NCBI GenBank assembly: GCA_021795535.1
Contig: JAJYPG010000005.1
Coordinates: 1-12,749 of the forward strand
DNA: 12,749 bases
Reading direction: 5' to 3'
From: Planctomycetota bacterium
GTDB lineage: Bacteria > Planctomycetota > Phycisphaerae > WQYP01
Shown: one piece after another, positions 7,041-12,749 of the stretch
Layout: every line of letters begins with the position of its first letter
Position numbering within the stretch: position 1 is the stretch's first letter
Notes under the pieces: model-generated
Databases searched by the model: none
What the model saw: the letters and a program-made list of their open reading frames with translations, nothing else
What the model was told of the DNA's origin: nothing
Translations under genes and position numbers: made by a program

Positions 7041-7538
7041 CTAATGATTCTGGTCATAGCGTCTTGGTGCGTATTGTCGCGGTGCGCCACGTGGAGGTTC
7101 CGGCATTAGTCTTGGACGCAAACCATTCCAAAAACGAGCATGGAGCGGCGGCAAGCCATGGTAGTACATCCAATGACCGTCTCCGCCACGATAATAATAA
7201 ACATGCCGCACCTGGTCGAAATAGAAATATACTCCCGTCGGAGGTCCAGGTGGTCCTAAATATGGTACCGGCCCGTTCCAGAAAACTGCGTTTGGCGGTG
7301 GGGGGCCGGGTTGATACACCCATCCATAGTTGGGGTAGTAACAATAATAGGCCTGATAAGCCGGGGCATAATAATACTCATATGGGTAAGGATGCCGCGG
7401 CCGTGGTGGCGGAGCCGCGACGACCACACCAACACCGCGCCATCTGTGGCCCGCAAAATAGGTGTTACAACCTACCAAGCCAAAACTGATGCTGGTCGCC
7501 AGAGCCAGAAATATATATTTTGATGATAATGTATTCAT
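7041..7538 (-). CDS. Tyr/Pro-rich predicted lipoprotein of unknown function
   Basis: I do not recognise a family. The 165-residue product begins with a hydrophobic segment (about 8-22) and a lipobox LVGC with Cys24, so it is probably exported, lipidated and held in a membrane. The mature part is dominated by Tyr, Pro, Gly, Trp and His, with runs such as YPYEYYY and PGPPPP. A motif FWNG occurs at 86-89 and again at 136-139 inside related proline-rich segments, suggesting an internal duplication of about 50 residues. The C-terminus is basic (PRRYDQNH). Such compositions occur in envelope or surface-matrix proteins, but no specific role can be assigned. ATG at 7538 is chosen because the signal peptide follows at once; the ribosome site is weak (GAGATAAAGT). 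It converges on the endonuclease gene and diverges from the sulfotransferase gene. Confidence 0.7.
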   Translation of the reverse strand: MNTLSSKYIFLALATSISFGLVGCNTYFAGHRWRGVGVVVAAPPPRPRHPYPYEYYYAPAYQAYYCYYPNYGWVYQPGPPPPNAVFWNGPVPYLGPPGPPTGVYFYFDQVRHVYYYRGGDGHWMYYHGLPPLHARFWNGLRPRLMPEPPRGAPRQYAPRRYDQNH

Positions 7539-7760
7539 ACTTTATCTCTGATTACACGTCTTACCATGAAAAACGCACAATGCCCTGACGAGTTACACAA
7601 GATCGTATTTTATCAGATCCTGTTAGCCCGGTCTCGCGCATCCAAATCCGTACTGTTTGCAACCTTACGGGTTCTGATACGTGTTACAGTGTGCAGCAGG
7701 GCAATAATGACTGCGGCATTCGTGGCCAGGCAATCGAAAGACCTATAACTCCGGGGGTGT

Positions 7761-8879
7761 ATGGTGGGAATGGGTACAGTAATTACCGTTCTGGGCGCAC
7801 CGCGCAGTGGGACCAGCGCCATTACGCGGGCGTTGCCGGTTATGGGGGCGGTTCTGGGAGATGAACTTGTGAAACCAGGCCTTGATAATCCAACCGGTTT
7901 TTGGGAAGACATTCCCACGCAAGAAATTAATGTCCGGCTTCTTGAATTAGCGGGGCGGCATATTGAATGGCCAGTACTTTCACGAGAAAATATTGAATTA
8001 TCGCCATCTTATCCCGAAACAAAAAGGCGAGCGGTGGAATTGCTCCAGCAGCGGCTCGAGGCTGATCCGATATGGGCCTTTAAGGATCCGCGTACCAGCC
8101 GGCTGCTGTTTTTCTGGCAGGATGTATTTCGGAGAATCGGTTGCGCCGATCGCTATGTCCTAGCATTGCGTAACCCGCAGAGCGTGGCGGAATCGCTCAT
8201 GGTTTCTTCCGGTATCAAATACGCTACCGGGTTAGTGCTCTGGTTGGAATGCACTGTTCGGGCCGTGCAGGATACATTGTGCCGTTCGATGGTTGTGGTG
8301 TCATACGAACGGCTAATGGAAAACCCCACTGCGGAAGTCCTCCGAATAGCCGAAGGACTGGCATTGGAGGAGCATCTGCTGGCCCCAGCGCTTAATTCCT
8401 ACACCCATAATTTTATCTCTCCTGAACTAATGCATATACGCCACAATCAGAGAGATCTCGCGGACGCCACCCGCGAATTTCCCTTGATTTATGACATTTA
8501 TACCTTATTGTCCCAACAGGCTACTGACGCCTTGACCACTGAGGAATTCTGCGGTTTTTGGCTGCCGTTATACGCGCGGTTTGAACGGGAATTTCCGGCA
8601 TTTATCGCCGCCAACCCATGGATGGAAACGCACAAAGCCATTTTCCTTCCCCGCCCACAAAGAATTTGTCGTCGGCTTCGCGCACATGGAACAAGTGAAA
8701 TGCGCCGGCTGACCCATCGCACGATAAAAAAAATATGGCCGCAAGGTCTTAACATTCGCAGGTCAAACCGTAAGTTACTAAAGGCGTGTCAGCCCATCGC
8801 CGCCGCATTTTTTTTCACCTTCGGCCTGCGCCAGACAGCGAGCCCGCGAGGTGAAAAGAATCAAAAGCCATCTCTTTGA
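7761..8879 (+). CDS. Sulfotransferase-family protein (PAPS-binding P-loop type)
   Basis: The product probably transfers a sulfuryl group from PAPS to a carbohydrate, lipid or other acceptor. It has 372 residues. The 5'-phosphosulfate loop is GAPRSGTS at 12-19, right after a beta-strand (TVITVL). The 3'-phosphate site fits RNPQSVAES at 137-145, where Arg137 and Ser145 are eight residues apart as in known sulfotransferases. FWED (48-51) and FKDPR (107-111) are frequent in bacterial members of this group. The last 80 residues are basic and less typical; a T8 run at 8808-8815 lies near the end (see findings). The start is uncertain: ATG at 7761 or 7770 would both work, with only G-rich sequence upstream. 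No glycan-synthesis genes lie beside it, so the acceptor is unknown. Family likely, activity inferred. Confidence 0.82.
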   Translation: MVGMGTVITVLGAPRSGTSAITRALPVMGAVLGDELVKPGLDNPTGFWEDIPTQEINVRLLELAGRHIEWPVLSRENIELSPSYPETKRRAVELLQQRLEADPIWAFKDPRTSRLLFFWQDVFRRIGCADRYVLALRNPQSVAESLMVSSGIKYATGLVLWLECTVRAVQDTLCRSMVVVSYERLMENPTAEVLRIAEGLALEEHLLAPALNSYTHNFISPELMHIRHNQRDLADATREFPLIYDIYTLLSQQATDALTTEEFCGFWLPLYARFEREFPAFIAANPWMETHKAIFLPRPQRICRRLRAHGTSEMRRLTHRTIKKIWPQGLNIRRSNRKLLKACQPIAAAFFFTFGLRQTASPRGEKNQKPSL

Positions 8880-8961
8880 GCCGGGGAAGTCCGAGTTGGC
8901 TATAACAAATAAGTGGCAAAAAAGAGGGGGTATCGCAATAACGTTATGACCAGCCACCTGG

Positions 8962-11466
8962 TCAGTCCGCCTTCTCGGCGGAATGTTCGTCATCCGGCAC
9001 GGTGGTGTGGCTTTGGCGTTCGGCTTGTTCCGCCTCTTCACGCGCTGCGGCATTGCTGGCGGCCTTGATCGATTCCCAGTCTTCCATGGTAATCAACACG
9101 TCGCTGGCCTGACTGCCCTTGTAGGCCCCGACAATTCCCGCGGCGCGCATCTGATCCACCAGGCGGCTGGCACGCGAATAGCCAATGGCCAGCCGATGCT
9201 GCAACAGGCTTACGGACCCGCGGCGGGATTCAATGATAATTTTTACCGCATCGTCAAACATGGGGTCTTTGTCCGCTTCACTAAGGCCAGCGGGTGAGCC
9301 AATCTGCAAAAGTTCCGGATGGTATTCCGGCTGGGCAATTTCCCGCAGGAATCCGCAGACTTTTTTTATTTCCGAGTCATCCACATACGTTCCCTGGCCG
9401 CGCATCAGATTACCGCCGGTCGGTTTAAGCATCAGCATATCGCCCTGGCCCAGAAGCAGTTCTCCACCGGACTGGTCAAGCATAATGCGCGAATCAATGC
9501 GGGCGCGCACCTGGAAGCAGATGCGGCCAGGCATGTTGGATTTAATCAGGCCGGTAACAACCTGGGCCTCCGGGCGCTGCGTGGCCAGAATAAGGTGAAT
9601 ACCGACAGCGCGGGCCTTCTGGGCAATTCGCACAATGTGGCCTTCCACCTCTTTGCTGGTCATCATCAAGTCAGCCAGTTCATCAATGATGATGACAATA
9701 TAGGGTAAGTGGAACGGCAGACGAGCTTCCTCTTCCGGAGTGAGGGGTTCAAATTTTTCAATGATCTCAGCGCGGGTCAGTTTGTTGTACTCGCGAATGT
9801 GGCGAACGCCGCCCGTGGCCAGGGTTTCATAGCGTTCATCCATTTTCTGCGTGGCCCATTCCAGAACGCTTTCCGCCTTGTCCATATCATCAATAATGGG
9901 CGTCATAAGATGGGGAATATTGCGATAATCCTGCATTTCCACCATTTTGGGATCTATCATGATCAACTTCACATGGTCTGGCCGCTGGGTCAGCAGCAGC
10001 GTCATAACGATGGAGTTAATGCAGACGGATTTTCCAGAACCGGTGGTGCCGGCGATAAGCAGATGGGGCATTTTTGCCAGGTCATCAATCAGCGGATTGC
10101 CTGAAACATCCTTCCCCAGGCACATCGGCAGCGCCATCTGCGCCATCGATTGATGCCCCAGCTGCATCAGTTCCTTCAGCCGCACCTGGTCGCGATCCAG
10201 ATTGGGCACCTCAATGCCCATGGTGGACTTGCCCATAATATTGTCTATGCAGCGCACGGGCGGACTCATCAGAGCGCGGGAAATATCCTTGGAAAGCCGG
10301 ACCACTGCGGAGCTTTTCACTCCCGGATCCAGTTCCAGTTCATACAATGTGACAACCGGACCGGTATCTATGGCGACAACCTTTGCCGCCACACCGAAGT
10401 TGTGCAGAGCATCTTCCAGTACGCGGGCCTTCTCGCGAACACGTTGTTCCTGGCCATCAGAATTCGATGGTTCAGGTTCGGTTAGCAGTTCCAGGTCGGG
10501 CAGACGATAATTGCCCAGGTCCTGCTTGTGCGGAGGTGGGGCCTTAAATGGCAGCATCGGTTCCAATGTGGTCCGCGGACGACGCACCACTGGCTCAGGC
10601 CGGGCGGGTTCGGATTCTTCCCCTTCGGTGATATTGGCATCGGGAGTTATGCTTTCCGTCGTCATCACCGGTGAAAGCGCAAGGGCCCCAACTGGGGCTG
10701 GCGTAATGGCGGTGGGGGTGGGTTCCGTCGGGCGTGGTGCCATTTTCACCAAAGACCGCATCGGATCAAGTTTATCGCCCTTCCTTTTGCCTTTCGCCGG
10801 GCGTTTGGTAAACCACCCTGCTACCATTGCGGCCAAGGCCCCAAGCCCATTCATTGCGGCACCTGCGGCCTGGTTGGATGTTTTGGCGATTTTTTTGCGG
10901 GGCAGATGTTCCCATAGTCCCACGGCCAACACCGGCATAACCAGAATAATTTCATCCGCCGCTAGAAGCAGGCCGATAATCAGGCCCAGCAGCAGAAGCA
11001 GCATGGAACCAACGTGGGAAAATTTGATGGTTAAAAAGTGGCCGATGCCCATACCCAAAAGTCCGCCCGCCCCCTCCGGCAATTGCTGGCCAATGTCAAA
11101 CATGGCCGCCAGCCCGCTGCCCACGGCCACCAGCACCGCTCCGCCGAGCAGGCGAAAGGCCATCTGGGTTACATTGCCGCCAATCGTCCACACGAAGAGC
11201 GTGCAGCATAGCATGATGACGGCAACCCACACGCCGGGTCCGACATAATTCATCAAAAGAAAGGCAATGGTGGCACCCACCGGGCCGCACCAGTTCTGGG
11301 CGTGCGCCTGCGTGGCGTAATAGGTTGGGGAGCTGGCTAGATAGGTGGGATCAGAAACATGGAATGAAAGCAGCGCCAGCGCCACAAAAATCCACGCAAC
11401 CCAACCCAATGGTACCAGGCTCATACGCAATACACGCAAATGCCTGGGTGATGCCTTCGTGGCCAT
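8962..11466 (-). CDS. ftsK: DNA translocase FtsK (FtsK/SpoIIIE family)
   Basis: FtsK is a membrane-anchored hexameric motor at the division site that pumps chromosome termini into daughter cells and aids dimer resolution by XerCD. The 834 residues carry the full architecture. An N-terminal membrane domain has hydrophobic segments near 17-36, 62-92, 103-122 and 153-184. A Pro/Thr/Glu-rich linker follows to about 330. The alpha and beta motor domains have Walker A GTTGSGKS at 473-480 and Walker B VIIIDE at 591-596. After them comes the winged-helix gamma domain (about 737-795, RRGSVSLLQHRLAIGYSRASRLVDQM), which reads the polar KOPS sequences. A charged tail of about 35 residues ends the protein. 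The ATG at 11466 has GAGGG six bases upstream. It is divergent from parA and convergent with the sulfotransferase gene. The linker is shorter than in E. coli FtsK and closer to SpoIIIE-type proteins. Nothing looks broken. Confidence 0.98.
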   Translation of the reverse strand: MATKASPRHLRVLRMSLVPLGWVAWIFVALALLSFHVSDPTYLASSPTYYATQAHAQNWCGPVGATIAFLLMNYVGPGVWVAVIMLCCTLFVWTIGGNVTQMAFRLLGGAVLVAVGSGLAAMFDIGQQLPEGAGGLLGMGIGHFLTIKFSHVGSMLLLLLGLIIGLLLAADEIILVMPVLAVGLWEHLPRKKIAKTSNQAAGAAMNGLGALAAMVAGWFTKRPAKGKRKGDKLDPMRSLVKMAPRPTEPTPTAITPAPVGALALSPVMTTESITPDANITEGEESEPARPEPVVRRPRTTLEPMLPFKAPPPHKQDLGNYRLPDLELLTEPEPSNSDGQEQRVREKARVLEDALHNFGVAAKVVAIDTGPVVTLYELELDPGVKSSAVVRLSKDISRALMSPPVRCIDNIMGKSTMGIEVPNLDRDQVRLKELMQLGHQSMAQMALPMCLGKDVSGNPLIDDLAKMPHLLIAGTTGSGKSVCINSIVMTLLLTQRPDHVKLIMIDPKMVEMQDYRNIPHLMTPIIDDMDKAESVLEWATQKMDERYETLATGGVRHIREYNKLTRAEIIEKFEPLTPEEEARLPFHLPYIVIIIDELADLMMTSKEVEGHIVRIAQKARAVGIHLILATQRPEAQVVTGLIKSNMPGRICFQVRARIDSRIMLDQSGGELLLGQGDMLMLKPTGGNLMRGQGTYVDDSEIKKVCGFLREIAQPEYHPELLQIGSPAGLSEADKDPMFDDAVKIIIESRRGSVSLLQHRLAIGYSRASRLVDQMRAAGIVGAYKGSQASDVLITMEDWESIKAASNAAAREEAEQAERQSHTTVPDDEHSAEKAD

Positions 11467-11498
11467 TGCGACCCTCGACTTCCAATGTCATGGCTCTT

Positions 11499-11520
11499 GC
11501 CCGGCATCCAATTGCCGGGC
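11499..11520. repeat. Inverted repeat in the ftsK leader
   Basis: GCCCGGC (11499-11505) and GCCGGGC (11514-11520) form a perfect 7-bp stem with an 8-base loop. On the minus strand it lies between a possible -10 element (TACAAT, 11539-11534) and the ftsK start codon, so it would form at the very 5' end of an ftsK transcript. It could stabilise the message or be an operator; neither is shown by sequence alone. Confidence 0.5.
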
Positions 11521-11533
11521 GTTCAATGGTTTT

Positions 11534-11539
11534 ATTGTA
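11534..11539 (-). promoter_or_regulatory. Possible -10 element for ftsK
   Basis: TACAAT on the minus strand differs from TATAAT by one base and lies 67 bases before the ftsK start codon. No good -35 hexamer is seen at the usual distance: TTTACA is present but only 13 bases away. The call is therefore weak. The rest of the roughly 300-base gap up to parA must also hold the parA promoter, which I could not place. Confidence 0.25.
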
Positions 11540-11763
11540 CCGGAATTGCGTGTGTAAAGCATCATCTTTTGGATGGCCCGCAGACACACCATGAAGCCAC
11601 AGCGTTTCGCCGGGAACCGCCGCTTTCCTATTTCCAGCTTAATCGGAGTGTGGAAGCGGGGGAAGGCAATCGCAGGGAATCGCAATAAGTAATGAGGGGG
11701 CCGAATAAACCCGACATCAATAGAGATTGGAATTGCTTCCTGCTTGCGCTTAAACTTCCCGGC

Positions 11764-12558
11764 ATGAGAACAATTGCGCTATTCAATCAAAAGGGCGGCG
11801 TGGGCAAGACCACTACTGCGGTAAACCTGGGTGCGGGACTTGCCGCACTGCGAAAAAAAACCATTCTGATGGATATGGACCCACAGGGAAACCTTTCCTT
11901 TCACTTGGGAATTGAACCCGAAAAAATTAAACAGAGTATTTATGATGTGCTCGTTCGACGCTGCGACATCGCTGAAGCCATGTACCAGGTGAATGATTAT
12001 CTTTCCGTGGTGCCTTCCACCTCTGATCTCGCCGGAGCCGAGGTGGAATTGGTAAATGAACCAGAGCGGGAACTGCGGCTTAGAACCGCTGTGGAAGCCG
12101 GCAAGGTGGATGCGGATTTCCTGATTATTGACTGTCCGCCAAGTCTGGGTCTGCTGACACTTAATTCTCTGTGCCTGGCGCAGGAAGTTATTATTCCGAT
12201 GCAGGCCCATTTTTTAGCCCTGCAAGGCATGGCGCGGCTGCTGGAAACCTGTTCGCTGGTGCAGGAGCAACTTAATCCGGCACTGCGCATTTCGGGCATT
12301 TTGTTTTGCCAGTATGAATCGGCGCCGCGCCTGACCGGCGAGGTCACCAGCGAGGTGGAACAGTTCCTGGCCGGTTCGCGCGGCGCTGGCCGCCCCTGGT
12401 CCGATGCCATGATTTTTCAGACGCAAATTCGCCGCAACATTCGTTTGGCGGAAGCACCAAGCTTTAACCAGAGCATTTTTGAATATGCTCCCAACTGTGC
12501 TGGTGCCGCGGATTACGAAGTGCTGGTGCAGGAAATTCTGGATATGCCCAAAAAATAG
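11764..12558 (+). CDS. parA: Chromosome-partitioning ATPase ParA (Soj type)
   Basis: ParA binds DNA non-specifically when ATP-bound, and ParB stimulates its ATPase; the resulting gradient moves the origin. I start at ATG 11764, which gives 264 residues and the canonical MRTIALFNQKGGVGKTTT opening of short, chromosomal ParA. The frame continues upstream to an ATG at 11692, but those 24 residues do not fit the family. Neither start has a convincing ribosome site. The deviant Walker A KGGVGKTT lies at 10-17 with both lysines, motif A' is DMDPQGN at 37-43, and Walker B is LIIDCPPS at 120-127. The late motif IRRNIRLAEAPSFNQSIFEY is typical. There is no N-terminal helix-turn-helix, so a plasmid-type ParA repressor is excluded. 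A run of eight A's lies at 11853-11860. Unusually, parB is not next to it. MinD or other relatives are unlikely given the C-terminal match to Soj. Confidence 0.95.
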   Translation: MRTIALFNQKGGVGKTTTAVNLGAGLAALRKKTILMDMDPQGNLSFHLGIEPEKIKQSIYDVLVRRCDIAEAMYQVNDYLSVVPSTSDLAGAEVELVNEPERELRLRTAVEAGKVDADFLIIDCPPSLGLLTLNSLCLAQEVIIPMQAHFLALQGMARLLETCSLVQEQLNPALRISGILFCQYESAPRLTGEVTSEVEQFLAGSRGAGRPWSDAMIFQTQIRRNIRLAEAPSFNQSIFEYAPNCAGAADYEVLVQEILDMPKK

Positions 12559-12639
12559 CGCGGCGGATGTGCATCGAAATTAATCGCGTCGAAATGCTGA
12601 TGCCATAACGCCACCGCGTCGTCCTTGTACCATCCCATT

Positions 12640-12675
12640 AAAAAAGGCCGGCACGCCTTGATGGCTGCCGGCCTT
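12640..12675 (-). terminator. Rho-independent terminator downstream of tRNA-Ala
   Basis: AAGGCCGGCA (12644-12653) and TGCCGGCCTT (12666-12675) form a perfect 10-bp stem, with a GCC/GGC pairing possible inside the 12-base loop. Read on the minus strand, the stem is followed by a T6 run (12645-12640). It begins 10 bases after the tRNA-Ala 3' end and so should end that transcript. Read on the plus strand there is no T-run, so it is not a good terminator for parA. Confidence 0.85.
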
Positions 12676-12684
12676 GGAACCCAT

Positions 12685-12749
12685 TGGAGGCAAGGGGACT
12701 CGAACCCCTGACCTTCTCGATGCCATCGAGACGCTCTCCCAACTGAGCT
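12685..12749 (-). tRNA. tRNA-Ala (anticodon GGC), 5' end cut by the window
   Basis: On the minus strand, positions 9 to 73 of a tRNA are present and the first eight bases lie beyond the window. The D-stem is GCTC/GAGC. The anticodon stem TCTCG/CGAGA holds loop ATGGCAT, giving anticodon GGC. The T-stem AGGGG/CCCCT holds loop TTCGAGT. The 3' acceptor strand TGCCTCC has T at position 70, as required for the G3-U70 pair that identifies alanine tRNAs, and A73 is the discriminator. No CCA is encoded. Confidence 0.93.

Noticed and set aside
7084..7091. CCACGTGG resembling a third parS site
   Set aside because: Only the central eight bases match; the flanks lack the TGTTC/GAACA arms and it lies in the lipoprotein gene.
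6681..7109. 142-residue reading frame on the plus strand after the endonuclease
   Set aside because: It starts within the endonuclease gene, runs through the hairpin cluster and into the antisense of the lipoprotein gene, and shows no family features.
7566..7748. 60-residue reading frame between the lipoprotein and sulfotransferase genes
   Set aside because: No ribosome site and no protein-like organisation; the stretch more likely holds promoters for the divergent genes.
10511..11248. 245-residue reading frame on the plus strand
   Set aside because: It lies wholly antisense to the ftsK membrane and linker region, is Ser/Ala/Gly/Pro-rich and has no recognisable domain; ftsK is certain.

Overview
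The window is bacterial chromosomal DNA of intermediate G+C with two housekeeping chromosome-segregation loci at its ends and a more accessory middle. The lineage cannot be fixed from sequence alone. A PAPS-type sulfotransferase, a large single FtsK, ParA/ParB with perfect parS sites and tRNA genes without an encoded CCA would suit Planctomycetota or a related group. That is a weak inference, and no rRNA or marker gene is present to test it.

Left part (1-3423, all genes on the minus strand): a GNAT acetyltransferase gene, an intergenic region with two perfect parS centromere sites, then parB followed one base later by an S4-domain RluA-type pseudouridine synthase gene. One parS lies on the predicted start point of the parB promoter, which suggests that ParB represses its own gene. 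The pseudouridine synthase has an unusual N-terminal extension of about 90 low-complexity residues with a G8 run near its start.

Middle part (3424-8961): a long non-coding stretch leads to tRNA-Arg(UCU). Next comes a two-gene type II restriction-modification system on the plus strand. It consists of an m4C-like DNA methyltransferase and, four bases later, a restriction endonuclease of the AvaI/BsoBI family with the D...ExK...H active-site pattern. The predicted target is CYCGRG. A convergent Tyr/Pro-rich lipoprotein gene and a sulfotransferase-family gene follow.

Right part (8962-12749): a full-length ftsK on the minus strand and a divergent parA on the plus strand share a control region of about 300 bases. 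The window ends with a rho-independent terminator and the 3' part of tRNA-Ala(GGC), both on the minus strand.

ParB with parS, ParA and FtsK act together in origin segregation and terminus clearance. Here parA and parB are not an operon: they point away from each other about 9.6 kb apart, with the restriction-modification system, the sulfotransferase and ftsK between them. I saw no insertion sequence, CRISPR array or rRNA. The least ordinary items are the split par locus, the parS/promoter overlap, the CYCGRG restriction-modification pair next to a tRNA gene, and a T8 run plus long inverted repeat at the end of the sulfotransferase gene.
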